64,000 nt of DNA from Caballeronia terrestris (lineage in GTDB: Bacteria > Pseudomonadota > Gammaproteobacteria > Burkholderiales > Burkholderiaceae). The position numbers and the translations under genes were made by a program. The stretch spans positions 1-64,000 of the forward strand of contig NZ_FCOL02000017.1 in NCBI RefSeq assembly GCF_001544515.1. The letters run 5' to 3'. The notes below the pieces were generated by a model. That model was given only the letters and a program-made list of their open reading frames with translations, had not been told where the DNA came from and did no database searches. Positions 17,348 to 26,585 of this stretch are shown here, one piece after another. Numbering within the stretch: the stretch's first letter is position 1; every line of letters starts with the position of its first letter.

Positions 17348-17519
17348 ATAATGGCCCTTGTGAGGGCTTCAATGAGCACTAATAGCTCGCATGAGGGCTT
17401 TTATCAGTCATCTGTTTATTTGTCGCCCAGAATGGCCCACATGGAGCCTACTAAGCAATCGAAAATCTCTCGAAGTTCGCCTGCTAACCTCGACCACCCC
17501 GAAACCCAAAACGCCCGCA

Positions 17520-17537
17520 AGCTTGTCTACACAAGCT
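17520..17537. promoter_or_regulatory. Predicted HutC operator, distal site of hutU
   Basis: AGCTTGT-CTAC-ACAAGCT is a perfect 7-bp inverted repeat centred on TGTCTACACA. It fits the TGT-N-TA-N-ACA pattern shared with three other sites at the hut loci. It lies 131 bases before the hutU start. Confidence 0.68.
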
Positions 17538-17587
17538 GACGGCCAGCTCGCATCTATAACAACGGGTAATCCCTAATTCACCCAAAG

Positions 17588-17599
17588 TTGTATATACAA
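17588..17599. promoter_or_regulatory. Predicted HutC operator, proximal site of hutU
   Basis: TTGTATATACAA is a fully symmetric 12-mer containing TGTA-TA-TACA, the palindrome reported for HutC in Pseudomonas. It is 69 bases upstream of the hutU start codon. Confidence 0.8.
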
Positions 17600-17667
17600 G
17601 ACCATGCGTTTTAACAGAGCCGTCTGATCCCAGCCGGCCTACCCACCCATAAGACGCAGGAGTTCGT

Positions 17668-19356
17668 GTGGACCAATCCTCTCGTTTTCGCGATGTCGAA
17701 ATCCGCGCGCCGCGCGGCACCACGCTCAACGCCAAAAGCTGGCTGACCGAAGCGCCGCTGCGCATGCTGATGAACAATCTCGACCCCGAAGTCGCCGAGA
17801 ATCCGAAGGAACTGGTGGTGTACGGCGGCATCGGCCGGGCGGCGCGCGACTGGGCCTGCTACGACAAGATTGTCGAGACGCTCAAACGCCTCGAAGCCGA
17901 TGAAACGCTGCTCGTGCAATCGGGCAAGCCGGTCGGCGTGTTCAAGACGCACGAAAACGCGCCCCGCGTACTGATCGCGAACTCGAATCTCGTGCCGCAC
18001 TGGGCGAGCTGGGAGCACTTCAACGAACTCGATGCCCGCGGCCTCGCGATGTACGGCCAGATGACGGCCGGAAGCTGGATCTACATCGGCAGCCAGGGGA
18101 TCGTGCAAGGCACCTACGAGACCTTCGTCGAAGCCGGACGCCAGCACTACGGCGGCGACCTGAAAGGCCGCTGGGTGCTGACCGCTGGCCTCGGCGGCAT
18201 GGGCGGCGCGCAGCCGCTCGCGGCGACGCTCGCCGGCGCCTGTTCGCTCAATATCGAATGCCAGCAGAGCCGCATCGATTTCCGCCTGAAGACGCGCTAC
18301 GTCGACGAGCAGGCCACCGATCTCGACGACGCCCTCGCGCGCATCGAGCGCTACACGTCGGAAGGCCGCGCGATGTCGATCGCGTTGTGCGCCAACGCCG
18401 CCGACGTCCTGCCGGAACTCGTGCGCCGCGGCGTGCGCCCCGACATGGTCACCGACCAGACGAGCGCGCACGATCCGCTGAACGGCTATCTGCCGATTGG
18501 CTGGACCTGGGCGCAATACCGCGACCGGGCGCAAAGCGACGCAGCGGGCACGGTGAAGGCGGCGAAACAATCGATGGCGGAGCACGTCCGCGCGATGCTC
18601 GCGTTCCAGCAGCAGGGCGTCCCGACCTTCGACTACGGCAATAACATTCGTCAGATGGCGAAGGAAGAGGGCGTCGAAAACGCGTTCGACTTCCCCGGCT
18701 TCGTGCCGGCGTATATCCGGCCGCTCTTTTGCCGCGGCGTCGGGCCGTTCCGCTGGGCGGCGCTCTCGGGCGATCCGCAAGACATCTACAAGACCGACGC
18801 GAAGGTCAAGGAACTGATCCCCGACGACGATCACCTGCACCGCTGGCTCGACATGGCGCGCGAGCGCATCAGCTTCCAGGGCTTGCCGGCGCGCATCTGC
18901 TGGGTCGGGCTCGGCCAGCGCGCGAAGCTCGGCCTCGCGTTCAACGAGATGGTTCGGAGCGGCGAATTGTCGGCGCCGGTCGTGATCGGGCGCGATCACC
19001 TCGATTCCGGCTCCGTGGCGAGTCCGAATCGCGAGACGGAATCGATGCAGGACGGCTCGGACGCCGTCTCCGACTGGCCGCTCCTCAACGCGCTCCTGAA
19101 CACCGCGAGCGGTGCGACGTGGGTGTCGATCCATCATGGCGGCGGCGTCGGCATGGGCTTTTCGCAGCACGCGGGCGTCGTGATCGTCTGCGACGGCACC
19201 GATGAAGCCGCCGCGCGCATCGCCCGGGTGCTCCACAACGATCCGGCGACGGGCGTCATGCGCCACGCGGACGCGGGCTACGACATCGCCGTGGAATGCG
19301 CGCGCGAAAAGGGGCTCGACCTGCCGATGATCGAAGGCGCGGTTCCGAAGAAGTAG
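17668..19356 (+). CDS. hutU: Urocanate hydratase
   Basis: 562 residues, normal length. It converts urocanate to imidazolone propionate using tightly bound NAD+, the second step of histidine degradation. The NAD-binding glycine-rich segment [10 protein letters not shown] and the active-site cysteine C411 in [10 protein letters not shown] are present; the run [15 protein letters not shown] is also typical. The GTG at 17668 has CAGGAG at the right distance. It is followed after 6 bases by hutI. HutC operators upstream link it to the hutH locus 29 kb away. Confidence 0.97.
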   Translation: MDQSSRFRDVEIRAPRGTTLNAKSWLTEAPLRMLMNNLDPEVAENPKELVVYGGIGRAARDWACYDKIVETLKRLEADETLLVQSGKPVGVFKTHENAPRVLIANSNLVPHWASWEHFNELDARGLAMYGQMTAGSWIYIGSQGIVQGTYETFVEAGRQHYGGDLKGRWVLTAGLGGMGGAQPLAATLAGACSLNIECQQSRIDFRLKTRYVDEQATDLDDALARIERYTSEGRAMSIALCANAADVLPELVRRGVRPDMVTDQTSAHDPLNGYLPIGWTWAQYRDRAQSDAAGTVKAAKQSMAEHVRAMLAFQQQGVPTFDYGNNIRQMAKEEGVENAFDFPGFVPAYIRPLFCRGVGPFRWAALSGDPQDIYKTDAKVKELIPDDDHLHRWLDMARERISFQGLPARICWVGLGQRAKLGLAFNEMVRSGELSAPVVIGRDHLDSGSVASPNRETESMQDGSDAVSDWPLLNALLNTASGATWVSIHHGGGVGMGFSQHAGVVIVCDGTDEAAARIARVLHNDPATGVMRHADAGYDIAVECAREKGLDLPMIEGAVPKK

Positions 19357-19362
19357 ACCGCG

Positions 19363-20568
19363 ATGAAACGACTCTGGCAACACTGCCACGCCGCGACGAT
19401 GCAAGGCGGCGCCTATTCGATCATCGAGGACGCGGCGATCCTGACGGATGGCGGGCGGATCGAGTGGATCGGTCCGCGCGGCTCGGTGCCCGCACACGCC
19501 GCGCATGAACTGGTCGACCTGGAGGGCGCGTGGGTCACGCCCGGTTTCGTCGATTGCCACACGCATCTGGTGTTCGGCGGCGATCGCAGCGGCGAATTCG
19601 AGCAGCGTCTGCAGGGCGTGAGCTACGCGGAGATCGCAGCGCAGGGCGGCGGCATCGCGAGCACGGTGCGCGCGACGCGCGAGGCGAGCGAGGACGCGCT
19701 TTTCGAAAGCGCTCGCCTGCGCGCGCTAGGTTTCCTGCGCGAAGGCGTGACGACGATCGAAGTGAAGTCGGGCTACGGTCTCGATCTCGTCAACGAGCGC
19801 AAGATGCTGGCGGTCGCGCGGCGGCTGGCGCAAGAGCTCCCGCTGACGGTGCGCGCCACGTGTCTCGCCGCGCACGCGTTGCCGCCCGAATACGCGAACC
19901 GCGCCGACGATTACATTGCGACTGTCTGCTCGGACATGCTGCCGGCGCTGGCAAAGGAAGGCCTGGTCGATGCCGTCGATGCCTTTTGCGAGCATCTCGC
20001 GTTTTCGCCGGCGCAAGTCGAGCGCGTGTTCGCGACGGCGCGCGAACTCGGCCTGCCGGTGAAGCTGCACGCGGAGCAGTTGTCGTCGCTGCATGGGTCG
20101 TCGCTGGCGGCGCGCTTCGGGGCGTTGTCGGCCGATCATCTCGAATACATGACCGAAGACGACGCCATCGCGATGGCGCAGGCGGGCACCGTCGCCGTGT
20201 TGTTACCGGGAGCGTTCTACGTGCTGCGCGAAACGCAATTGCCGCCGATCCACGCGCTGCGCCGTCATGGCGTGCCGATCGCGCTCGCGAGCGATTTGAA
20301 CCCGGGGACGTCGCCGGCGCTGTCGGTGCGGCTGATGCTGAACATGGGCTGCACGCTCTTTCGCATGACGCCGGAGGAGACGCTCGCCGGCGTCACGATC
20401 CACGCGGCGCGGGCGCTCGGGATGCACAACACGCACGGTTCGCTCGAAGCAGGCAAGGCGGCGGATTTCGTCGCATGGCGGATCGGCCGGCCGGCGGAAC
20501 TGGCTTACTGGCTCGGCGGAGATTTGCGAAAGCGCGTCGTGCGGAGCGGACAAGAAATCCGCGTTTGA
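19363..20568 (+). CDS. hutI: Imidazolonepropionase
   Basis: 401 residues. This amidohydrolase-superfamily metalloenzyme hydrolyses imidazolone propionate to N-formimino-glutamate, the third step of histidine degradation. The metal-binding HTH is at 66-68 in [15 protein letters not shown], and the conserved [10 protein letters not shown] segment near the C-terminal third carries the family aspartate. The ATG begins 6 bases after the hutU stop, so the genes are cotranscribed. A strong terminator follows, closing a two-gene hutUI unit. Confidence 0.97.
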   Translation: MKRLWQHCHAATMQGGAYSIIEDAAILTDGGRIEWIGPRGSVPAHAAHELVDLEGAWVTPGFVDCHTHLVFGGDRSGEFEQRLQGVSYAEIAAQGGGIASTVRATREASEDALFESARLRALGFLREGVTTIEVKSGYGLDLVNERKMLAVARRLAQELPLTVRATCLAAHALPPEYANRADDYIATVCSDMLPALAKEGLVDAVDAFCEHLAFSPAQVERVFATARELGLPVKLHAEQLSSLHGSSLAARFGALSADHLEYMTEDDAIAMAQAGTVAVLLPGAFYVLRETQLPPIHALRRHGVPIALASDLNPGTSPALSVRLMLNMGCTLFRMTPEETLAGVTIHAARALGMHNTHGSLEAGKAADFVAWRIGRPAELAYWLGGDLRKRVVRSGQEIRV

Positions 20569-20573
20569 TGTGC

Positions 20574-20615
20574 AAAAAAAAGCCTCGTCAGGACATTCCC
20601 GACGAGGCTTTGTTT
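20574..20615. terminator. Bidirectional terminator between hutI and the convergent membrane gene
   Basis: AGCCTCGTC (20581-20589) and GACGAGGCT (20601-20609) form a 9-bp stem with an 11-base loop. Seven A precede it (20574-20580) and a T-rich run follows (20609-20615), so it can act on both strands. Confidence 0.88.
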
Positions 20616-20630
20616 CGATTCAGGAACCGC

Positions 20631-20885
20631 TTACGCGCGGCGTTTCGTGAAAAGGCCCCACAACACGAGCAGAATGATCGCGCCGATCACCGAAGCGATC
20701 CAGCCCGCCGGTTGTCCCGGCTGATACCAGCCGAGCGCGCGGCCGACGTAGCCCGCGATCAGCGATCCGGCGATCCCCAGCACGATGGTGAGGATCCATC
20801 CCATTCTGTCGTCGCCCGGCTTGACCGCGCGCGCGATAAGACCCACGACCAGTCCGACGATCAAAGTCCCGATGAATGCGAACAT
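20631..20885 (-). CDS. GlsB/YeaQ/YmgE-family small membrane protein
   Basis: 84 residues with three hydrophobic helices: FIGTLIVGLVVGLIARAV, the central ILTIVLGIAGSLIAGYVG and WIASVIGAIILLVLWGLF. The GLIAR motif after helix one and GxxGxxxAGYVG in helix two are typical of this stress-associated inner-membrane family, whose exact role is unknown. The ATG at 20885 has AGGAG-like sequence (aaggagca) upstream. It is convergent with hutI and shares its terminator, with no functional tie. Confidence 0.88.
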   Translation of the reverse strand: MFAFIGTLIVGLVVGLIARAVKPGDDRMGWILTIVLGIAGSLIAGYVGRALGWYQPGQPAGWIASVIGAIILLVLWGLFTKRRA

Positions 20886-21090
20886 GCGCTTGCTCCTTAA
20901 CTGAGGGTGACTGCGGCCGGGCGTGTCCCGGCATGTGCAAATTAGCACGGCAGCCGTGGTTTGGGTATGACGCCAGAGGCACGGATCGTGCCTGACGCCT
21001 CATCCGATCGGCCAACGATCGCCCGAATGACGCGGGTATTGAGACGCGCAGGGTAAAATCCGCCGCACCTATCTCGCAAATGCCCCCGAC

Positions 21091-21576
21091 ATGACAGACA
21101 CCGCACCCGACCAGACCGACGACGCCATCCACGAAGACCGCCTGTGGCGCGACGACGGCTGGACGGCGCGCGTGATCAAGAACGAAGACGACGACGGCTG
21201 GGCCGTCGAGATGATCAAGGACGGCGAGGCAGAGCCCGCGCTCGTCGGCCCGTGGACGATGGGCCGCGACAAGAAGAATCCCAAGCCGCTCGATGCCAAC
21301 GCGTTCCGCACGCTGGTGAAGACGGCCTCGGAAGTGCTGCGCCGCCACGAGCAGCAGCGCCACGCGATGCTGCACAAGAACGTCGCGGTGACGGTGCGCG
21401 GGGAAGACGTGACGGTGACGCTCGATATCGTCCCGGATGAAGACGATCCTTACGCCGATCTCAAGGCGTTCGACGCCTTCGGCGCGCAGCTCGCGCAGGT
21501 GCGCGTGTCGGCGGCGTTCAAGCTGACCAAGGCGAGCGCCGAGTCGTGGGTCGAAAACGAGTTTCGCAAGCCCTGA
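21091..21576 (+). CDS. Conserved hypothetical protein
   Basis: 161 residues, soluble and strongly acidic at the N-terminus. No known domain is recognised. Segments such as RLWRDDGWTARVIKNEDDDGWAVEM and NAFRTLVKTASEVLRRHEQQ look like a compact alpha/beta protein rather than a random frame. It converges with an LpxL-type gene 9 bases away and is divergent from the small membrane gene 205 bases upstream. The ATG at 21091 follows CGACATG with no strong ribosome-binding site. Confidence 0.68.
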   Translation: MTDTAPDQTDDAIHEDRLWRDDGWTARVIKNEDDDGWAVEMIKDGEAEPALVGPWTMGRDKKNPKPLDANAFRTLVKTASEVLRRHEQQRHAMLHKNVAVTVRGEDVTVTLDIVPDEDDPYADLKAFDAFGAQLAQVRVSAAFKLTKASAESWVENEFRKP

Positions 21577-21585
21577 CCCTAACGC

Positions 21586-22461
21586 TCAATAGACCGCGGC
21601 CAGCCCCTCCGGCCGATGCTTGAAGCGCCGATGCACCCAGTAGTACTGGTCCGGGAAGCGCAGCACTTGCGTTTCCAGGAACGCGTTCATGCGGCGGGCG
21701 TCGACGGCATCGTCGTCCGAGGGGAAATCGGCGAGCGGTTCGAAAATCGTCATCTTGTAGCCGCGATAGTCCGGCAACACTTCCGTCACGAACGGCACGA
21801 CGCGCGCGCCGCCGAGCCGCGCGAGCCGCGACACCGACGTCAGCGTGCACGCTTCGACGCCAAAAAATGGCACGAACACCGAATTCTCGATGCCGTGATC
21901 CATGTCGGCGGCGAGCATCACCGATTTGCCGGCGCGCAAGAGCCTGAGCACCGCGCGCGCGCTGTCGCCGCGTTTTACCATGTCGGCGCCGAAGCGGCCG
22001 CGCTGCGTCGTCGCGAGTGCGCAGAGGCGCGTGTCCTTCATCGGCGTGTAGAGCGAGGTAATCGGCTGCTTCGTCGAATACAGCATGCAGCCCATCTCGA
22101 TCGCGACGAAGTGAAAGCCCATGAAGATGGTGGGCGGCGCGTGGGGATCGTCGAGGTCGATGTGGCTTTCTAGCTCCACCAGCTTTTCGATCGATCGTGC
22201 CGAACCGAACCACTGCACGCCGCGTTCCACGTAGCTGCGCACCACATGACGAAAATTGGCGCGGCCGAGCATCTCGTAATCGGCGTCGGACCGGCCGGGG
22301 AAACACAGCCTCAGATTGACGAGCGCGATGCGCTTGCGGCGGCTCGGAATCGCAAAGAGGCAGGCGCCAAGCATGCTGCCGAAACGTGCGACCAAACCAT
22401 AGGGAAGAAGGGCGAAGCCACGCAGCAAGCCGACGATCAGCGCAAAGCCGATTGATTTCAC
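21586..22461 (-). CDS. Lipid A biosynthesis acyltransferase (LpxL/HtrB family)
   Basis: 291 residues. These inner-membrane enzymes add a secondary acyl chain to Kdo-lipid A. An N-terminal hydrophobic segment (about 5-35) is followed by the catalytic HX4E box, H117-E122 in FHFVAIE; DMDHGIENSVFVPFFG and ARLGGARVVPFV are further family motifs. The length fits LpxL. Burkholderia-type genomes usually have more than one paralogue, so which acyl position it serves is not decided here. It stands alone on the minus strand. Confidence 0.9.
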   Translation of the reverse strand: MKSIGFALIVGLLRGFALLPYGLVARFGSMLGACLFAIPSRRKRIALVNLRLCFPGRSDADYEMLGRANFRHVVRSYVERGVQWFGSARSIEKLVELESHIDLDDPHAPPTIFMGFHFVAIEMGCMLYSTKQPITSLYTPMKDTRLCALATTQRGRFGADMVKRGDSARAVLRLLRAGKSVMLAADMDHGIENSVFVPFFGVEACTLTSVSRLARLGGARVVPFVTEVLPDYRGYKMTIFEPLADFPSDDDAVDARRMNAFLETQVLRFPDQYYWVHRRFKHRPEGLAAVY

Positions 22462-22690
22462 GGAGGGTCCTTGTGCCGGCGCATGGAAAGCGCGGACGGG
22501 GCGGAAGCGAGAGCTTCGTCGATCGGCACGGCCTGTAATGCCGCGGATGAACCGGCATCATCTCACAGTGTGAGCCTGGACCACGGAACTGTGTGTATTG
22601 GTTACAGTGCTCTGGCCCCGGCCGCTTCCTTGCCTGTCAGTGCTCGCCGCCGCGATAATCGGCACTTGCGCACGCCAACCGGAGACCGCC

Positions 22691-22987
22691 ATGCACTATC
22701 TGCTCATGTACGACCTCGTCCCCGATTACCTCGAACGCCGCGCGCAGTTCCGCGACGCGCATCTCACGCTGGCGTGGGAAGCCGTCGAGCGCGAGGAGCT
22801 CGTGCTGGCCGGCGCGCTCGACGAGCCGGTCGATCGCGCGATGCTTCTCTTTCACATCGATACCCCGCAAGCTGCCGAGGATTTCGCGCGCAACGACCCG
22901 TACGTGATCAACGGACTCGTCGCGCACTGGCAGGTGCGCAAGTGGAATACCGTCGTCGGGTCGCGGGCGGCGAATCCGGTGCGCTAG
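22691..22987 (+). CDS. YciI-family protein
   Basis: 98 residues from the ATG at 22691 (MHYLLMYDLVPDYLERR), with GGAGA upstream. The family has a ferredoxin-like fold and a conserved His-Asp pair; here H24 and D58 or D69 are candidates. Members include muconolactone-isomerase-like proteins, but most have no known function. The gene lies alone between the divergent LpxL-type gene and the convergent LysR gene. The 230-base upstream region holds the palindrome CTCACA-G-TGTGAG at 22562-22574. Confidence 0.85.
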   Translation: MHYLLMYDLVPDYLERRAQFRDAHLTLAWEAVEREELVLAGALDEPVDRAMLLFHIDTPQAAEDFARNDPYVINGLVAHWQVRKWNTVVGSRAANPVR

Positions 22988-22989
22988 CG

Positions 22990-23010
22990 GCTTTCAGCTT
23001 TCAGCTTTCG
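22990..23010. repeat. Three-copy heptamer repeat across the LysR stop codon
   Basis: GCTTTCA, GCTTTCA, GCTTTCG in direct tandem. The minus-strand LysR gene ends within the middle copy. Losing or gaining one unit would still leave the same TGA, so it probably does not alter the protein. Confidence 0.8.
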
Positions 23011-24017
23011 TCAGCGGTTTCGGGATGCTCGTTCTCCCCGCGCGGCCCGCGTCCCTTCGAAACCGCCAGCGGACGCCGTCCCGCCGTGCGAAAGAGCCGC
23101 GTCATCGCGTCGTCCATTTGCTGCGAACGCTCGAACAGATCCGCGAGCCAGTCGACGAATGCGCTCACGCGCGGCGTCGCCTGCCGGCTCTTCAGGAACG
23201 CCACCGATACCTTCATCGGCATCGACTTCCACTGCGGCAGCACCTCGCGCAATTGCCCCGAACGCAGGTACGGCAGCGCCGCAATGCGCGGGGGCTGGAT
23301 CAGCCCGAGGCCTTCGAGTCCGCATGCAAGGTAGGCGTGTTCGTCGGCGACCTGCACGAAACCGGGCATCTTCACGCCAACGGCCTCGCCGTCCACCTCG
23401 AAGTCGAAATCGACCGGCCGCCCGCTCCTCTCCGAGACGCAATTCACGGCGACGTGGCGCGCGAGATCGTCGAGCGTCTCGGGCGTGCCGTGGTGCTCCA
23501 GGTACGCGGGACTCGCGCACGTTACGTGCTCGAAGCTGCCGAGCCGCCGCGCGATGAGGCCGGAGTCGGGTAGCTCGCCCAGTTGCACGCTGCAATCGAC
23601 GCCTTCGCCCACGAGATCGACCGTCCGGTTGCCGATACCGATCGACAAGGCGATATGCGGATAGCGCGCATGAAAATCCGGCAGCGCGGGCACGACGAGC
23701 GACGTGGCGACGGTATCGGGCATCTCGACGCGCAGCCGTCCGCGCAGGCGGTCCTCGCCCGCGCGGAAGCCGGATTCGAGGTCGTCGATATCGGCGAGGA
23801 TTTGCGCGCTGCGCTCGTAATAGGCGGCGCCATCGACGGTGAGGTTGAGCCGGCGCGTCGTGCGCGCGAGCAGTTGCACGCCGACGAGCGCCTCCAGTTG
23901 CTGGATGACGGTGGAGACGGTCGCGCGCGGCATGCCGAGCGATTCGGCAGCGCGCGAAAAGCTGTTCGTATCGACGACACGCGTAAAGACGCGCATTGCA
24001 TGGATGCGATCGAGCAC
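23001..24017 (-). CDS. LysR-family transcriptional regulator
   Basis: 338 residues. The N-terminal helix-turn-helix (MRVFTRVVDTNSFSRAA then MPRATVSTVIQQLEALVG) and effector domain (about 90-300) belong to the large LysR group typified by DNA-binding regulators of oxidoreductase genes. The C-terminal 40 residues (SQQMDDAMTRLFRTAGRR onward) extend past the usual end and are polar and probably flexible. The neighbouring channel and YciI genes give no clear target. A 19-bp perfect inverted repeat lies 116 bases upstream of the start. Confidence 0.9.
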   Translation of the reverse strand: MLDRIHAMRVFTRVVDTNSFSRAAESLGMPRATVSTVIQQLEALVGVQLLARTTRRLNLTVDGAAYYERSAQILADIDDLESGFRAGEDRLRGRLRVEMPDTVATSLVVPALPDFHARYPHIALSIGIGNRTVDLVGEGVDCSVQLGELPDSGLIARRLGSFEHVTCASPAYLEHHGTPETLDDLARHVAVNCVSERSGRPVDFDFEVDGEAVGVKMPGFVQVADEHAYLACGLEGLGLIQPPRIAALPYLRSGQLREVLPQWKSMPMKVSVAFLKSRQATPRVSAFVDWLADLFERSQQMDDAMTRLFRTAGRRPLAVSKGRGPRGENEHPETADES

Positions 24018-24132
24018 GGGAGTTCCTTTGACGATGTGTAGGCGGGCCGCCGTCTTGCGTTTCTAAAACGAAAAGCGCAAAGGCTTTGGCGATGGTCACA
24101 TCCTAAGCATCGGAAAAGCTCGCGTGAATACA

Positions 24133-24151
24133 CAATAATCGCGGATTATTG
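24133..24151. promoter_or_regulatory. Perfect AT-rich inverted repeat upstream of the LysR gene
   Basis: CAATAATC-GCG-GATTATTG, 8-bp arms with a 3-base spacer. It lies between the channel gene stop and the LysR start. No T-tract follows on either strand, so it is more likely an operator than a terminator; autoregulation by the LysR protein is possible. Confidence 0.45.
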
Positions 24152-24176
24152 CCTGTTCCTGCGCTGGGTTCCTGGC

Positions 24177-25442
24177 TCAAAGCACGGGCATTTCGCCGCG
24201 CAGCCGTCCAGAAAGCCCCGTCATGTCCGCGCCCGACGGCGCCTGGTACAAGCGCAATCCCATCTCCGGCAGGATCGACAGCAGGTGATCGAAGACATCG
24301 CCCTGGATGCGTTCGTACTGCGTCCACGCGGTCGTCGCGGTGAAGCAATAGACCTCGACGGGAATGCCTTGCGACTCGGGTTCCATCATGCGCACCATCA
24401 TCGCCATGTCCTGGCGGATCTCGGGATGGCGCTGCAAATACGCGAGTCCATAAGCGCGAAACGTGCCGATGTTGGTCAGCCGCCGCCGGTTCGCCGGCTC
24501 GCTCGCGAGTTCGCCGAGGTTCTTGTTCGCCTGATCGACTTCGAGTTGCTTTTCTTCGAGATAGTCGTACAGAAAGCGAAAGCGCTTGAGCCGCACGGTT
24601 TCCTCGTCGGTGAGAAAGCGCACGCACGTCGCATCGATACGCAAGGTCCGCTTGATGCGCCGTCCGCCCGACTCGAACATGTGCCGATAGTTGCGGTAGC
24701 TCTCGGAAAAGAGCTTGTAGGTGGGCACGGTGGTGACCGTGTTGTCCCAGTTCTGCACCTTGACCGTATGCAGCGCGATGTCCTTCACAAAGCCGTCGGC
24801 GTTCGATTGCGGCATCTCGATCCAGTCGCCGATGCGCAGCATGTCGTTCGACGTGAGCTGCGTGCTCGCGACGAGCGACAGCAGCGTGTCCTTGAACACG
24901 AGCAGCACGACCGCCGAGAGCGCGCCGAGGCCGGAGAGCATCCAGAGCGGCGAGCGGTCGATCAGGATCGACAGCACGAGCACGCCGCAGATCAGCCCGA
25001 GCGCGAGCTTTCCGATCTGGATATAGCCCTTGATCGAGCGCGTCTGCGCTTCCTTGCTTGCGGCATAGACGTCCTGCCACGCCGAGAGCGCGCTGCCCGC
25101 CGCGAAGAACACGCAGATCCACGCGCCCGCGTGGGCCAGCCGCTCGACGACGCCCGCCGCCTGCCCGATATGCGGCACCTCGCCGATGCCGAGCGCGACC
25201 GTCGCGAACGGCACCGCGTACCAGAGCCGGTGATAGGCGCGATGCTTTAAAAGCGCCTCGTCCCACGCGTTATAGCCGGAGAGCACGAGCAGGCGATGCG
25301 CGAAATACAGCACGATCCGCGCGACGACCCACTGCGCGAAAAGCGCAACGGCGACGAGCGTCAGAAAGCCGACGGCGAGCTGCGCGGAAGGGTGCGTAGG
25401 GAGGTGCTGCTGCAACTGATCGGACAGGGCTTCGAGGTTCAT
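24177..25442 (-). CDS. Mechanosensitive ion channel of the MscS family (YbdG-like)
   Basis: 421 residues from the ATG at 25442; a start at 25478 is possible, as neither has a clear ribosome-binding site. About five hydrophobic helices in the first 190 residues lead into the MscS beta domain (LLSLVASTQLTSNDMLRIGDWIEMP) and a long cytoplasmic domain. The insertions around EEKQLEVDQANKNLGE and the C-terminal TTAWTQYERIQGDVFDHLL resemble the E. coli YbdG (MscM) branch. It should open under membrane tension to release solutes during osmotic downshock. Confidence 0.88.
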   Translation of the reverse strand: MNLEALSDQLQQHLPTHPSAQLAVGFLTLVAVALFAQWVVARIVLYFAHRLLVLSGYNAWDEALLKHRAYHRLWYAVPFATVALGIGEVPHIGQAAGVVERLAHAGAWICVFFAAGSALSAWQDVYAASKEAQTRSIKGYIQIGKLALGLICGVLVLSILIDRSPLWMLSGLGALSAVVLLVFKDTLLSLVASTQLTSNDMLRIGDWIEMPQSNADGFVKDIALHTVKVQNWDNTVTTVPTYKLFSESYRNYRHMFESGGRRIKRTLRIDATCVRFLTDEETVRLKRFRFLYDYLEEKQLEVDQANKNLGELASEPANRRRLTNIGTFRAYGLAYLQRHPEIRQDMAMMVRMMEPESQGIPVEVYCFTATTAWTQYERIQGDVFDHLLSILPEMGLRLYQAPSGADMTGLSGRLRGEMPVL

Positions 25443-25634
25443 TCGTGCCGTGAAGGTTTGAGGGCGAGGCGTATTGTGCATGAACTTGCATGAAGCGCTG
25501 ATGCCGGCGGGACCGCCCCGCGCATCATCGAAAACCCGCATCCGATGAAAATGAATTTTTTTCGGCGGCGTTTTTGGGTAAATATAGTTTCATCGCAGCT
25601 TTTCGTAAGGTGTCGTCGCCTTATGTAGCCTTTT

Positions 25635-26585
25635 ATGGCCCGCTCGCCCGTTCTGCCGCCGTCGTCCGCCGATGCGCTGATCTCCACGCGCATCGCCGCC
25701 GCCATGCCCACGCTCTCGCCAATTCACCGGCGCATGGGCGCGTTCGTGCTGGCGAACCTGTTCCGCTCGGCGACGATGCGTATTGACGAACTGGCGCGCG
25801 CCGTCGGGGCGTCGGTCGCGACGGCGAACCGCTTCGCGCGCGCGCTCGGCTTCGACGGCTATCCGGCGTTTCGTGAGGCGCTCGTGCGCGGCTTCGAAGC
25901 GACCATCGCGCCGGTCGAACGCCTGCGCACGGCGCTCGAATCGCCCGCGAGCGGCTCGCAGGTGTTCGATGCATCGCTGGAGCAGGCCGCATCGAACCTG
26001 AACATGACGCGCAGCGCGATCGACGGCGGCGTGGCCATCGCGCTCGTCGACGCGATTCTCGACGCGCGGCGCGTGTTCGTGCTCGGCTACGGCGCGAGCG
26101 CGTTCCTCGCCGGCTTGATGGAGCACGGTCTGACGCCGTATTGCGCGAACGTGCAGTCGCTTGCGCTGATGGGCGGGCCGTCGCATGCGGCGCGGCGGCT
26201 CTTCAACGCCTCGCGCGGCGACTTGCTGGTCGCGATCGCCTTCCCGCGCTACGTCGACGACACCATCGAACTCGCGCGCCTCGCCGCGGGCCACGGCGTG
26301 CGCGTGGTCGCACTCACCGACAGCGCCGCGTCGCCGCTCGCGCAGGTCGCCGACCTCGTGCTGACGATCCGCACCGAGCGCCGCCTCGCCGCGAATTGCG
26401 ATACCGCCGTGCTCGCCGTGATCGAGGCGCTCTGCGATGCGGTCGCGCATCGGGCGAAGCGTTCGGTCGAAGCGGCGTCGGGCCTCACTGAATTCGTGCT
26501 GCCGTGGCTCGTGAAGCCGGCATCGATGCAGATTTCCCCCGCGGCCACGCGCGCCGCGGCAAAAACAGAAGACAGCAAAACATGA
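25635..26585 (+). CDS. RpiR/MurR-family transcriptional regulator
   Basis: 316 residues. An N-terminal helix-turn-helix of the RpiR type (about 20-95; MRIDELARAVGASVATANRFARALGF) precedes a SIS domain (about 120-260; VFVLGYGASAFLAG and DLLVAIAFPRYVDDT). SIS domains bind phosphosugars or related ligands. It begins the peptide operon and overlaps the isoaspartyl peptidase start by 4 bases (ATGA), so it likely regulates the operon it heads, perhaps in response to a cell-wall-derived or peptide metabolite. The ligand is unknown. Confidence 0.9.
   Translation: MARSPVLPPSSADALISTRIAAAMPTLSPIHRRMGAFVLANLFRSATMRIDELARAVGASVATANRFARALGFDGYPAFREALVRGFEATIAPVERLRTALESPASGSQVFDASLEQAASNLNMTRSAIDGGVAIALVDAILDARRVFVLGYGASAFLAGLMEHGLTPYCANVQSLALMGGPSHAARRLFNASRGDLLVAIAFPRYVDDTIELARLAAGHGVRVVALTDSAASPLAQVADLVLTIRTERRLAANCDTAVLAVIEALCDAVAHRAKRSVEAASGLTEFVLPWLVKPASMQISPAATRAAAKTEDSKT

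Larger units (their letters stand above)
17348..17667. other. Non-coding region upstream of hutU
   Basis: 320 bases of lower GC between lrp and hutU. It holds a weak 5-bp hairpin after lrp (17354-17367), two copies of TGAGGGCTT (near 17361 and 17390) and two palindromes annotated separately as HutC operators. No reading frame of note and no confident -35/-10 pair were found. Confidence 0.6.

Noticed and set aside
17354..17367. Terminator after the Lrp gene (GCCCT-TGTG-AGGGC)
   Set aside because: Only five base pairs and followed by TTC rather than a T-run.
17611..19566. 651-codon minus-strand open frame opposite hutU
   Set aside because: No recognisable protein features, and the opposite strand is an unambiguous urocanase.
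22562..22574. CTCACA-G-TGTGAG palindrome ahead of the YciI-type gene as an operator
   Set aside because: Short, 117 bases from the start and with no regulator nearby; the evidence is too thin for a feature.
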